Assembly: GCF_037126265.1 (NCBI RefSeq)
Contig: NZ_JAYLLN010000017.1
Coordinates: forward strand, 1-64,000
DNA length: 64,000 bases
Direction of reading: 5' to 3'
Origin: Sphingobacterium tenebrionis
GTDB taxonomy: Bacteria > Bacteroidota > Bacteroidia > Sphingobacteriales > Sphingobacteriaceae
Of the stretch, positions 9,812 to 18,157 are shown piece after piece. The notes under the pieces were generated by a model, which saw only the letters and a list, made by a program, of their open reading frames with translations, was not told where the DNA came from and made no database searches. Numbering within the stretch: position 1 is the first letter of the stretch; the number at the start of each line of letters is the position of its first letter. A program made the position numbers and the translations under genes.

Positions 9812-10064
9812 GGGTTCTGAAATTTTCTCAGGGTAAATGTTACGTTTTGTTCTAATTGATTAATATTTGATTACAAACATATTTTTGCCTAAATGGTTCT
9901 GGTCTGTAATTTTTATACCTTATACATGTTTAATAATCGAATATATTTTATAAATTAGATTATGTCATACATATAATGATTTCAAATGTAAGACTTAATG
10001 TTTTACTTCCAAATTTTTTTTTGATATAATTGTACCTTTTAACATTAACTATTTAAATGCACAT
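9812..10064. promoter_or_regulatory. Divergent control region of the sialic acid operon
   Basis: This 253-bp AT-rich gap separates the operon from its divergent regulator. On the minus strand 9881-9874 reads TATGTTTG, matching the Bacteroidota -7 motif TAnnTTTG; I found no good -33 box at the expected spacing. At 9961-9973 TATGTCATACATA has 5-bp inverted arms around a 3-bp centre and could be an operator for the GntR protein. On the plus strand TACCTTTT at 10033-10040 is a weak -7 candidate for the regulator. The operator is a guess from symmetry and location. Confidence 0.5.
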
Positions 10065-10775
10065 ATGGAGTATCCGAATGAGAATATGGGGAAAATAGGC
10101 ACCATAGACACCTCCAGTTTAGTCGACAAAGCAGAGGAACGCATTGTTCAATATATCCAAGAGAACAAGATGGTCATTGGTGATGTATTGCCCAAGGAGT
10201 TGGATCTTGCGCTTAATCTAGGGGTAAGTCGGACCGTCATCCGGGAAGCTCTTTTACGCCTGAAGACTATCGGGTTGGTGGAGTCCAAAAAACATAAGGG
10301 TGCAGTATTGCGCAATCCGGATGTATTGGGATCATTACGTAAAGTATTCCATCCATCTATTTTGGATGATGCTACCCTGAAGGATATGTTCGAACTTCGA
10401 TTGGGATTAGAGGTCGGGATGGCCGATTTCATCGTAAAGAATATCACTGATGAGGATATCAAGGAACTAGAAGATATTGCGAACCAGGTAGGGTCGGGTG
10501 ATACGGCGCAGACCTGGCAGGTGGAAGATGAGATCAGATTCCATAGCAAATTGTATAAGATTTCTAAAAATAGGATCCTGTTGGAGCTACAGGTGATGCT
10601 GATGCCGATTTTCAATTATGTTCATGAAAGTGGCCTATTATCGAGTGAGGTGGTGACGGGAGATTTTGTTTCCCATAAGGAATTGGTGGAAGTATTGAAA
10701 ACGCGCGATGCAGATGCTTACCGGAATGCCATTCGGAAACATTTGAACAACCACTTCAAGAGGATTTTAGGCTAA
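10065..10775 (+). CDS. GntR family (FadR subfamily) regulator of the sialic acid operon
   Basis: A 236-aa regulator with an N-terminal winged helix-turn-helix (about 18-82; LGVSRTVIREALLRL is the recognition region) and a C-terminal all-helical FCD ligand domain (about 97-225) with the Asp/His positions used for metal and ligand binding (EDEIRFHSKLY, SHKELVEVL, RKHLNNHF). It is transcribed away from nanA across a 253-bp gap, the usual arrangement of a local regulator. By analogy with NanR of E. coli, also a FadR-type protein, it probably represses the operon and responds to N-acetylneuraminate. Start at 10065 chosen; a second ATG at 10086 is possible. Confidence 0.88.
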   Translation: MEYPNENMGKIGTIDTSSLVDKAEERIVQYIQENKMVIGDVLPKELDLALNLGVSRTVIREALLRLKTIGLVESKKHKGAVLRNPDVLGSLRKVFHPSILDDATLKDMFELRLGLEVGMADFIVKNITDEDIKELEDIANQVGSGDTAQTWQVEDEIRFHSKLYKISKNRILLELQVMLMPIFNYVHESGLLSSEVVTGDFVSHKELVEVLKTRDADAYRNAIRKHLNNHFKRILG

Positions 10776-10800
10776 GTTTGTTTCGTACAGGCTACTTACT

Positions 10801-10877
10801 GCAAGTGAGGTGTAAGTGATGTGTAAGTGAGTTGTAAGTGACTTTATGCACTTATATCTTGCTTACATCCTGCTTAG
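10801..10877. repeat. TGTAAGTGAG tandem/palindromic repeat, copy 1
   Basis: After the regulator stop codon four degenerate units of about 10-11 bp (core GTAAGTGA) run to 10841. They are followed by an imperfect opposite-strand counterpart (CACTTATATCTTGCTTACAT onward), giving a loose hairpin. The same unit builds the perfect hairpin at 40.49 kb. It may also end transcription of the regulator gene. Confidence 0.7.
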
Positions 10878-10931
10878 AATTTACATACATAGCGAATGAA
10901 AATCGAAGCTACTTCGACATTGGAAGGAACA

Positions 10932-11064
10932 GCGTCATTGCGAGAAACAGCGACATTGCGACATACAGCGTCATTGCGAGGAACGAAGCAATCTTTACAC
11001 TAATCGAAAGATTGCTTCGTCGTACCTCCTCGCAATGACGAGATAGCCTCCTCGCAATGACGAG
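10932..11064. repeat. Nested-palindrome family, full copy 1 (no inner hairpin)
   Basis: Two 18-bp tandem units (GCGTCATTGCGAGAAACA and a variant) at 10932-10967 lead into a type-A arm (10969-10995). A 11-bp loop separates it from a type-B arm in inverse orientation (11007-11040). A further partial arm (CCTCCTCGCAATGACGAG) ends at 11064. The arms are complementary except for the short extra segment in the B arm. This and the preceding repeat fill most of the 355-bp gap between the GntR gene and the lipoprotein gene; no gene is seen there. Confidence 0.85.
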
Positions 11065-11070
11065 AGAATA

Positions 11071-11100
11071 TAAAAAAAGCCAAGCATACCGCTTGGCTTA
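11071..11100 (-). terminator. Rho-independent terminator of the DUF4136-like lipoprotein gene
   Basis: AAGCCAAGC (11077-11085) and GCTTGGCTT (11091-11099) form a perfect 9-bp stem around a 5-nt loop. On the minus strand the stem is followed by a run of seven T residues. It lies about 30 bp past the stop codon of the lipoprotein gene. Confidence 0.85.
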
Positions 11101-11130
11101 ATTTATATTATATAAAATTCGGACTTTCTA

Positions 11131-11688
11131 CTATTTAATTGGATATTCCTTGAAAATACCTTGAACCACTTCCGGTAATTTATTGATCGCTTTTTCTGGA
11201 GCTTTGATCTCTCCCGATCCACGAGCTTGCCATACCACGGAATTTGTTCTTCTATCCACCGCTTCTATGATCAAATGCGAATACCGGTATTTTTCCTTTC
11301 CGATAGGATAGGAAGGGCTCATGTAATAGCCCCAAGGACGGTACCATCCCCAGCCGCCCCAGCCACCCATGTGGCCATAGACCATACGGCTCTTGTTATT
11401 GACGATGGTCACATAGCGAAATAGGATATCCGGATCGTTCTTGCTGTATTGCATACCACGGGCTGCTAATTCCCGATTCGCTGCAGAAAGGATGTTCTCT
11501 CGCGCAATATCATTGTTGAAATAGTTTTTCGACAAGGAATCTACAGGCGGTAACCATCCATATGTTTTATATTGTGAAAAGTCTAATTGCTGCACCCTCG
11601 TCATGTTATAATTGTACGAGGCACAGGAAGCCAGGAATAACACGATTCCTGCCATGAAAAAAGTCCTAAGCGTCTTCATAATTCTCAT
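11131..11688 (-). CDS. DUF4136-like lipoprotein
   Basis: A 185-aa predicted lipoprotein: hydrophobic N-terminus ending in FLASC (lipobox). The body has the pattern of DUF4136 proteins: a YKTYGWLPP segment, an N-terminal block of conserved aromatic residues, a Gly/Trp/Tyr-rich stretch (GGWGGWGWYRPWGYY), then VVWQARGSGEI near the C-terminus. Function of the family is unknown; a cell-envelope role is inferred from the lipobox. The gene stands alone with its own terminator. The start could be the ATG at 11688 or the second one at 11679. Confidence 0.8.
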   Translation of the reverse strand: MRIMKTLRTFFMAGIVLFLASCASYNYNMTRVQQLDFSQYKTYGWLPPVDSLSKNYFNNDIARENILSAANRELAARGMQYSKNDPDILFRYVTIVNNKSRMVYGHMGGWGGWGWYRPWGYYMSPSYPIGKEKYRYSHLIIEAVDRRTNSVVWQARGSGEIKAPEKAINKLPEVVQGIFKEYPIK

Positions 11689-11728
11689 TTTTTTAATTAG
11701 ACTACATGGGTTGCTAAACGTTTAATGG

Positions 11729-13369
11729 CTAGAAAGAAAATTTTGCGACCAATGGCATGGCCCTTCCGGGACCAAATGCTTTCGGACTAACCCTCAAAAT
11801 TGGTGGCGCTTGGAAGCGCTTGAACTCTGCATTGTTCAATAACTTATTGACCCGTAGAACCGTTGCTTCATCAAAGCCCAAGGCAATCACTTCGGTATAT
11901 GGTTTTTCCTTTTCGATCAATTGGTAAAGTATGCTATCCAAGATGTCGTATTCCGGAAGGGAATCCGAATCTTTTTGACCAGGGCGAAGTTCTGCGGAAG
12001 GCGGTTTTACGATGGTGTTCAATGGGATGATCTCCCGGTCCCTATTGATGTATTTTGCCAATTGATAGGCCTGGGTTTTGTACACATCACCGATCACGGA
12101 TAAGGAACCCGCCATATCGCCATACAAGGTTCCGTATCCCACAGCAGCCTCACTTTTATTGGATGTGTTCAATAAGATGTTTCCGAATTTGTTGGATAGG
12201 GCCATCAATAAGGTTCCACGCGTGCGAGCCTGGATGTTCTCTTCGGTGGTATCAGGGTTCCGACCTTCAAATGCTGGAGCCAATGTTGCCTCAAAAGCCG
12301 CTGCAATGTCTTTTATCGGAAGGATGAGCTTTTGGCATCCGGTGTTTTCCACTAAATCCAAGGCATCCTTCAAGGAATGGTCGCTGGAGTAAATGGAAGG
12401 CATCAAGACCGACAGCACGTTTTCTGCGCCCAAAGCTTCACAGGCAAGAGCGGCTACCAAGGCAGAATCCAAACCTCCGGAAAGCCCTAGAACGGCTTTC
12501 TGAAATCCTGATTTCTGGAAATAATCCCTTAAACCCAGGATGATCGCATCATGGATCAATGCAATTTCCTGATGTTCTACGGATTGATGCGCCTGCTCAC
12601 TGTGCAGATCAATGCCTTTTAATTCCACAAATTGTAGGTCTTCTTCAAAGCTTTTCATTTCGCTTACCAATTCACCTTTTCTGTTGAGGGCCAAAGAACG
12701 GCCATCGAAAATAATATCCGTATGGGCGCCCACCTGATTTACATAAATCAGCGGGGCATTCCCTTTGATGACATTCCTGCTCAATACGTTTTTCCGATTT
12801 TCGAAATGGGTATAGGAAAAAGGGGATGCCGCAATATTGATGATCAAGTCGGGATGTTCCTTAGCAAGGTCCTGCATCAGGTCGCCAACATAGGAGTTTG
12901 GTCCATCATCATCCCAAAGATCCTCACAGACGGTTAATGCAATCGTGAGATCCTTGAACTTGATGCAATTACTTGACGGATTAGGCTCGAAATAACGGTA
13001 TTCATCAAAGACGTCGTAATCTGGTAATAGGCTTTTCTTGACCACTTGTTTCACCTCGCCATCTGCCAATAAAAGGGCAGCATTGAACAAAGGTTTTCCT
13101 TCGGCATCCTTGTTAGGGACTGGTGCTCCAATGATACAGGCAATGCCTTCACAATATTTTGCGATTTCATCCACGCTGGCATAACAAGCCTTAAGGAAGG
13201 CGGTATTTCGTAGTAGATCTTTGGCTGGATATCCCCCAATTGCCAATTCTGCAAAGACGATCAGTTCTGCCCCTTGTTCCTTGGCATCCGTTATAGCCTT
13301 TACTATTTTTTTTGTGTTCTGTTCGAAATTACCGATATGATAGTTTAGTTGAGCTAATGCAATCTTCAT
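11729..13369 (-). CDS. nadE: Glutamine-dependent NAD+ synthetase
   Basis: Final step of NAD biosynthesis: ATP-dependent amidation of deaminido-NAD using glutamine. The 546-aa protein has an N-terminal nitrilase-type glutaminase domain (about 1-260) with Glu41, Lys111/112 and Cys148 (TVCEDLW) as the Glu-Lys-Cys triad. The C-terminal synthetase domain has the PP-loop SGGLDS at 297-302 and the TSNKSE segment. Length is normal for the two-domain bacterial type. It is transcribed alone between the FKBP-like gene terminator and the lipoprotein gene. Confidence 0.96.
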   Translation of the reverse strand: MKIALAQLNYHIGNFEQNTKKIVKAITDAKEQGAELIVFAELAIGGYPAKDLLRNTAFLKACYASVDEIAKYCEGIACIIGAPVPNKDAEGKPLFNAALLLADGEVKQVVKKSLLPDYDVFDEYRYFEPNPSSNCIKFKDLTIALTVCEDLWDDDGPNSYVGDLMQDLAKEHPDLIINIAASPFSYTHFENRKNVLSRNVIKGNAPLIYVNQVGAHTDIIFDGRSLALNRKGELVSEMKSFEEDLQFVELKGIDLHSEQAHQSVEHQEIALIHDAIILGLRDYFQKSGFQKAVLGLSGGLDSALVAALACEALGAENVLSVLMPSIYSSDHSLKDALDLVENTGCQKLILPIKDIAAAFEATLAPAFEGRNPDTTEENIQARTRGTLLMALSNKFGNILLNTSNKSEAAVGYGTLYGDMAGSLSVIGDVYKTQAYQLAKYINRDREIIPLNTIVKPPSAELRPGQKDSDSLPEYDILDSILYQLIEKEKPYTEVIALGFDEATVLRVNKLLNNAEFKRFQAPPILRVSPKAFGPGRAMPLVAKFSF

Positions 13370-13410
13370 ATGTATGTGTTTAAGGTAAAATTAAACATAA
13401 ATTTTAAAAA

Positions 13411-13447
13411 AATAAGGCGGCACCCAAGGGAATAGGTACCGCCTTAT
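13411..13447 (-). terminator. Terminator downstream of the FKBP-like lipoprotein gene
   Basis: AAGGCGG-ACC near 13414 pairs with GGTACCGCCTT ending at 13445, an 11-bp stem with one mismatch. On the minus strand it is followed by a T-rich run (TTATTTTTTT). Its position 26 bp past the stop codon at 13473 fits the upstream gene. Confidence 0.8.
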
Positions 13448-13472
13448 ACTATATAAGTATGAATTGTTGAGC

Positions 13473-14102
13473 TTATATATTTTTGATATCGATTACTTCG
13501 ACCTCGTATTCTACTGGAGAATCTTTAGGAACAATCACTTTACCCGAATTATCTTTTCTTTCTCTATTGTCGTATACAATTGGAGAAGGAGCAATAAACT
13601 TGAATTTAGTTCCTTTTTTGATTCCATTAGGAACCAGTCCGTATAAAATATCTGTTCCATTGATCGTTACGTTTCTTGGAAGGAATGCTCTGATCCAAGC
13701 TTGAGTAACATTGATATTGGAGTTTGGATTCAAATAGAATTGTTGAGCAGTACCTGTAGCATCTTCAAACACTTCACCAGTCAATAATAATTTACCTTTG
13801 TATTTTACCGTGATCTGAGGAGAGATGAAAGAGGAACCTTGAAGTACATATTCATACGATTCGTCTGTTGCTGGCGTAAGGATATCCAAATACATGCCTA
13901 CTGAATCATTGTAATAACGATTGTCTGAATAATTTTCCGCTGCATAAGCTGCTAGGATCGGCTTTTGTTTATTCATTGTGGAATCGTAACGAGCTTTTTC
14001 TTTTGCATAATCCCAACCATCATCAATGGTATCATTCTTCATACATGAAGTGATACTGATAACTCCCAACAAAGCAATGATTAATAGTCTAAAGTTTTTC
14101 AT
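13473..14102 (-). CDS. FKBP-type peptidyl-prolyl isomerase-like lipoprotein
   Basis: A 209-aa lipoprotein (signal ending SITSC). Residues about 85-209 follow the FKBP fold: ITVKYKGKLLLTGEVFE, then FYLN...VTQAWIRAFLP in place of the usual F-L-...VIxGW segment, the KKGTKFKFIAPSPIVY strand and the terminal VPKDSPVEYEVEVIDI. Some canonical active-site residues differ, for example Ala in place of Gly before Trp, so catalytic activity is uncertain. It is expected in the periplasm or on the outer membrane. It has its own terminator and a 77-bp gap upstream. Confidence 0.8.
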   Translation of the reverse strand: MKNFRLLIIALLGVISITSCMKNDTIDDGWDYAKEKARYDSTMNKQKPILAAYAAENYSDNRYYNDSVGMYLDILTPATDESYEYVLQGSSFISPQITVKYKGKLLLTGEVFEDATGTAQQFYLNPNSNINVTQAWIRAFLPRNVTINGTDILYGLVPNGIKKGTKFKFIAPSPIVYDNRERKDNSGKVIVPKDSPVEYEVEVIDIKNI

Positions 14103-14179
14103 AAAATGTTATAAGTATTGTGAATATTAAAGGAGATAACGCATAATCGTATCAATGTGCTACACCTAATCTGTTAAAA

Positions 14180-14653
14180 TTATAAAATATTTAACATTTG
14201 CTTTATACTTATATAGTTAAATTTTCTTTGGGTCACCTTGAAATCACGGTCTAAAAAGAGACTGGTTGGGAATGTTGGCTTTTTCGAATCCTGCATCAAT
14301 AAACGAAACAACTGATGGTATTGACCTGTTTTTTTTACGGTTTGGGGGTTTGTATAAAGTACCCCATCGAAGTAAATACTGTCCAGAGATTCGGCATCCA
14401 TTTCTACTGCATAATAGTGTTCATTGAGCTTTTGAATCACTTTCGGATCCTTAAACGTTTCTCTTTGCATTTTTTTGCAATAGCTGCACCATTCCGTATG
14501 GAAAAATAAAAATACCGGTTTAGGGTTCCTTTCGAGCGAATCGCTGAGCTGCTCGAAAGGAATCCAGTTGATGGCTTCTTTGGTCAAAGGCTGCGCCTTA
14601 ATTTCCCAAGAAATCAAGCCGATGAATAATATGCCTATTTGTAACAGTTTCAT
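14180..14653 (-). CDS. Periplasmic thioredoxin-like protein
   Basis: A 157-aa protein with a signal peptide (1-20) and a thioredoxin-fold domain carrying WCSYCKK (Cys56, Cys59), similar to the DsbD C-terminal/thioredoxin_7 group. It would act as a reductase or thiol carrier in the periplasm. Its ATG overlaps the stop codon of the TonB receptor gene by one base (TAATG), so the two are translationally coupled. The receptor plug contains an unusual CxxC, a conceivable partner. Exact substrate unknown. Confidence 0.85.
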   Translation of the reverse strand: MKLLQIGILFIGLISWEIKAQPLTKEAINWIPFEQLSDSLERNPKPVFLFFHTEWCSYCKKMQRETFKDPKVIQKLNEHYYAVEMDAESLDSIYFDGVLYTNPQTVKKTGQYHQLFRLLMQDSKKPTFPTSLFLDRDFKVTQRKFNYISIKQMLNIL

Positions 14654-16998
14654 TAGTGAAAATGTCCTAATTTTATTCCAAATGTAAATGTCCTTGGACG
14701 GGATGGTCCATAGATATATTGGGAGTCACGGAGTGCGCCGGTATCAAAATCCTTTTGGAAAGCGTTGAAAATATTCTGGACCCCACCAAAAAGTTCGATA
14801 CTGAATTCTTTCTTCACGGAAAATGTATAGCCAATCCGGGTATTGATCTCATAAAAATCATTCGCCTCCTTCAACAGCATCTTTTCGGGCTCAACCAGGT
14901 GCGGAACGATCATTTTTCCGGTATATACGGAAGTGAGGTCTAAACTCAATGCTTCTAATGGTTTCCAGTTGGCATTTAGGTAACCATAGATATTGGGTGT
15001 GCGGACGAACCGCTTACTGCTTACATTTTCATTGGCAGTTGGTCCCTCGAACAAAAGCTGTGCTTCCTTAAATTCTGAACGTTGAATCGTTCCTCCCGCC
15101 TGAAAGCTGTACCTCGAAGAAGGGGCAATATTCAGCTCTAGGTTGGATCCATAGACACGCGCTCCTGTTCCATTTCGCATCTCTTCGATGATCAGGTTCT
15201 CCTCTTCAGAGGTCATGATGGTGGTGAATGGATTGTTCAATTGGGTGAGGAATCCTTCTACCAAGAGGCTGGTCTGGGTAGTTCCGAAGTTCTTCGTGAA
15301 ATTCAACGATCCGGTATATGCGTTGGAATATTCGGTTTCCAAGTTCTCACCGATCAGCACGAATACCTGTTGTCCGCCTACCGAGGTGACATGCATATCT
15401 TCATTGAAAGCTTGTGGAGCACGGAATCCGCGGGCAAAACCTCCTCGGAATTGCAGGTAATCGGTAATGTCATACAATAAGGTCACCCTTGGGCTGAAAG
15501 TGCCAAAGCTTTCGGAGGAGTTTCGTTGATGACCTGCCAATTCATAGTTTCCATCTACATAGGTATAATCGTACCGGGCGCCCAATAGGGATTTCAGATT
15601 ATCCAAGATGTTCCATTCGTACTGCACATAGCTACCTAGGCCATGGGTCTTCTGATCGATCAGACGTTGGTAACCGGGAATATTATCTTTGGTGCGGTTG
15701 CTATTGAATTCGACACCGGCAGTCAAAACATCCTTTTCGAATGTATAGGTATACTGCGAGCCGGCTACCATGGCAAAATCATCCGTATCTCCATAGGAAT
15801 TGGAGGCCAAAAGGCTATCCTGTTTGGTTCTGCCGCCACCTAAACCACCGTAAAAGCTTTCCCGGTTGGTGAATTGCGCAGAAGAATATAGGGAGATTTT
15901 ATGTTTGTAATCTTTGGAATAATGGTCATAGGTCAATCCGCCGATAAAGGAATTTGTGCGCAATTGTTCGGTTACATCCGTAAAATGGGGCGCGAGATCC
16001 AATCGGTCGCCACCACGTCTGAACTCATTGAGCACACTGAGGTCCAAGGTGATCCGGTCGAAATCGGAGGGTTTGTAAAAAGCCTTGGAGCCGAAGGTGA
16101 GGTTCTTCAATTTGGTCATTTCGGAGAAACCATCGTTATTGGCATCATAGGCTTCCCGGTTTCTATGCATCCCATAGAAGGTGACGCCTGTTTGCAGGTC
16201 ATTATCTACGTAGGAGCTGTTGAAATCCAAGCTATGGTCCCAGGCTTTTCCCCCGATCAGGGAATTGGTGGTTTTCAGTTGCCAATCGTTTTCAACCGGG
16301 TCTTTGGTGATGATGTTAATGGTTCCGGCAATGGCATTCGCGCCAAATAGGGCAGAACCTCCTGAACGGACTACCTCGATGCGGTCGATCATGCTGGTAG
16401 GGATCTGATCCAGGCCATAGACACTGTTCAGGGCACTGAAAACGGCGCGGCTATTGATCAGGATCTGGGAGTAGGCGCCTTCCATGCCGTTCAATCGAAC
16501 TTGTGTAAATCCACAGTTCTGGCAGTTGTTCTCCACGCGAACTCCGGGTTGGTAGTTCAGCGTTTCGGACATCGCGACCGACTGGGTGGCATTGAATAAT
16601 TTGGGGCTCAGCACATTGACAATCACCGGTGCTTTCTTGCGCTCCATGCCGTATCGGGAGGCACTTACTACGACCTCACTCAGGTTGAGGTTGTCTTCCT
16701 GCAGGGTGATGTTCAAGGGATTGTTCCTATCGGCTGCGGTCAGTTGTTTTTTGATGGTTTGAAAACCGATTGCGCGGATACTGATGCTTTTTATGGGCGT
16801 TTTACCTTCTTCCAGGATGAACTGTCCTAAGCTATCGGTGGATGTTCCTTGGTTGGATCCATCTACCTGTACGGTAGCATTGGCAATGGGTTCATCTTTT
16901 GGATTACTGATGGTTCCACGAATTTGTGCGTATAGGTTTGTTTGGCCCAAATAACATAGGGCTATTATCAGGCTTAACCTGAAAAAAATAGATTTCAT
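14653..16998 (-). CDS. TonB-dependent receptor with CarboxypepD_reg domain and a CxxC plug motif
   Basis: Outer-membrane receptor of 781 aa from the ATG at 16998; a TTG 15 bp upstream is in frame but less likely. Domains: signal peptide (1-24), carboxypeptidase-regulatory-like domain (about 26-100), TonB plug (about 120-235) and a 22-strand-type barrel to the end. The plug contains NCQNCG with Cys159 and Cys162. It lacks a SusD partner and is not the SusC type, so glycan uptake is unlikely. It precedes a thioredoxin gene and follows a small His-rich membrane protein. Ligand unknown; a metal or metal chelate is an inference from the Cys and His motifs. Confidence 0.88.
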   Translation of the reverse strand: MKSIFFRLSLIIALCYLGQTNLYAQIRGTISNPKDEPIANATVQVDGSNQGTSTDSLGQFILEEGKTPIKSISIRAIGFQTIKKQLTAADRNNPLNITLQEDNLNLSEVVVSASRYGMERKKAPVIVNVLSPKLFNATQSVAMSETLNYQPGVRVENNCQNCGFTQVRLNGMEGAYSQILINSRAVFSALNSVYGLDQIPTSMIDRIEVVRSGGSALFGANAIAGTINIITKDPVENDWQLKTTNSLIGGKAWDHSLDFNSSYVDNDLQTGVTFYGMHRNREAYDANNDGFSEMTKLKNLTFGSKAFYKPSDFDRITLDLSVLNEFRRGGDRLDLAPHFTDVTEQLRTNSFIGGLTYDHYSKDYKHKISLYSSAQFTNRESFYGGLGGGRTKQDSLLASNSYGDTDDFAMVAGSQYTYTFEKDVLTAGVEFNSNRTKDNIPGYQRLIDQKTHGLGSYVQYEWNILDNLKSLLGARYDYTYVDGNYELAGHQRNSSESFGTFSPRVTLLYDITDYLQFRGGFARGFRAPQAFNEDMHVTSVGGQQVFVLIGENLETEYSNAYTGSLNFTKNFGTTQTSLLVEGFLTQLNNPFTTIMTSEEENLIIEEMRNGTGARVYGSNLELNIAPSSRYSFQAGGTIQRSEFKEAQLLFEGPTANENVSSKRFVRTPNIYGYLNANWKPLEALSLDLTSVYTGKMIVPHLVEPEKMLLKEANDFYEINTRIGYTFSVKKEFSIELFGGVQNIFNAFQKDFDTGALRDSQYIYGPSRPRTFTFGIKLGHFH

Positions 16999-17101
16999 AG
17001 TAAAATTTAGCAATGATCAATAAGGTATGGCCTGGGATTAAGCAGGCGACATACAAATACAATAAGGACCATGAAAATTTGATTTCATGGTTGGAATAAG
17101 A

Positions 17102-17464
17102 TTATGCTAAATGGGTAGGAGGGTCTCTTCCGGTGTTGAAAGAGATGTATTGTTTGATTTCCGCGAAGGTTTTCTCCGCGAAATGGATTTCTGTAAGGAC
17201 TTGTTGGATAGGAGCGGTGTAAGTTTGCGACTCCCAGTTTAGGTAACTGCCCTGGAAAACAATGTCCAGGTATTTGATTTCATCATCGGAGTGGTGTTGG
17301 TGATGTTTTTTTTCGCCAAGATCGTAAGGGTGGATGTGGGTGACAATCTCTCCGGTGGAGGTGACCTCTTTGTGCATAAAGACAATTCCGCTGATGATGA
17401 TGCCGCAGATCCAGAAGAAGAGGAAATGGGCGATTATTAGGCGGTATGGATGTATTTTATGCAT
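17102..17464 (-). CDS. Small His-rich single-span membrane protein
   Basis: A 120-aa protein: short basic N-terminus, one membrane helix (about 9-28), then an exported part with the cluster HIHPYDLGEKKHHQHHSDDE (about 43-62). Similar short proteins occur beside TonB receptors in Bacteroidota, but I cannot name the family. It lies 103 bp upstream of the receptor gene in the same direction. The His cluster suggests metal binding; this is inference only. Confidence 0.7.
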   Translation of the reverse strand: MHKIHPYRLIIAHFLFFWICGIIISGIVFMHKEVTSTGEIVTHIHPYDLGEKKHHQHHSDDEIKYLDIVFQGSYLNWESQTYTAPIQQVLTEIHFAEKTFAEIKQYISFNTGRDPPTHLA

Positions 17465-17506
17465 GCAGATGTGAAATCTGGGATAAATTTAGGGAATTTT
17501 TTCCGT

Positions 17507-17797
17507 GATTGGGAGATTTTTGCATCATTGCGAGGTGTTTTACGTCATTGCGAGGTGTTTTACGTCATTGGGAGGTTTTTTACGTCATTGCGAGGAACGA
17601 AGCAATCTTCCCGCATGTCATGCTGAGCGAAGTCGAAGCATCTACGTATGGTACCCGAACAGATCCTTCGACTTCGCTCAGGATGACACTTAAAGAAAGG
17701 ATGACACTTAAAGAAAGATTGCTTCGTCGTGCCTCCTCGCAATGACGCGTTGTTGTCATGACGCGATGTTGTCAATGACGTAATATTGTCAATGACT
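17507..17797. repeat. Nested-palindrome family, full copy 2 with inner hairpin and both arrays
   Basis: Left array: three 20-bp units (17525-17584), preceded by a degenerate one. Outer arms: type A at 17583-17609 and inverted type B at 17714-17747. Inner hairpin: 17616-17643 pairs with 17661-17688 (26 of 28 positions). An 18-bp tandem duplication (ATGACACTTAAAGAAAG plus one base, 17683-17718) joins inner and outer right arms. Right array: three or four units of 16-17 bp (17741-17797). It fills the 341-bp gap between the His-rich protein gene and panD; no gene is seen there. Confidence 0.88.
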
Positions 17798-17805
17798 CCT
17801 AACCC

Positions 17806-18153
17806 TTACACCAACTTATTATTCTCATCCGGGAAAATAACAGTTGGTTTAAAAGTTTTGGCTTCTTCGCGATCAATAGTCGCATAAGAAATCACGATCA
17901 CAATATCACCAACCTGCACCAAACGAGCTGCAGCGCCATTCAAACAAAGAATTCCGGATCCACGTTCGCCAGGAATGACATAGGTTTCCAATCTGGCGCC
18001 GTTATTATTATTTACAATTTGTACTTTTTCTCCAACGATCAAGTCTGCCGCATCAATCAAATCTTCATCAATGGTGATGCTTCCAACATAATTCAACTCC
18101 GCTTGTGTAACACGAGCGCGGTGAATTTTCGATTTCATTACTTCAATAAACAT
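17806..18153 (-). CDS. panD: Aspartate 1-decarboxylase proenzyme
   Basis: Makes beta-alanine from aspartate for pantothenate synthesis. The 115-aa proenzyme shows the self-cleavage site YVGSIT with Gly24-Ser25, Ser25 becoming the pyruvoyl group, and the N-terminal KSKIHRA segment with Lys9. Length is normal. It lies 67 bp downstream of panC on the same strand, so both pantothenate steps are adjacent. A -7-like TAACTTTG (18165-18158, minus) sits only 4 bp upstream of the ATG, implying a very short leader if used. Confidence 0.96.
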   Translation of the reverse strand: MFIEVMKSKIHRARVTQAELNYVGSITIDEDLIDAADLIVGEKVQIVNNNNGARLETYVIPGERGSGILCLNGAAARLVQVGDIVIVISYATIDREEAKTFKPTVIFPDENNKLV

Positions 18154-18157
18154 AATG

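Noticed and set aside
10148..10615. Minus-strand open frame of 155 codons
   Set aside because: Antisense to the GntR regulator, which has complete wHTH and FCD domains.
10838..11038. Short plus-strand open frame of 66 codons
   Set aside because: It is made of the repeat sequences at 10.80 and 10.93 kb, and has no family resemblance or start signal.
17525..17609. CRISPR-like array of 20-bp units
   Set aside because: Units are directly adjacent with no unique spacers, are degenerate, and lead into a palindrome arm; there are no cas genes.
17505..17775. Open frames on both strands within the 17.5 kb repeat
   Set aside because: They translate only repeat-derived peptides (HCEERSN, SFDFAQDD types) that arise wherever this element lies.
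10776..18153. Genomic island or transposon bounded by the repeat copies at 10.9 and 17.5 kb
   Set aside because: The genes between are ordinary housekeeping genes (nadE) and no transposase or target duplication is seen.
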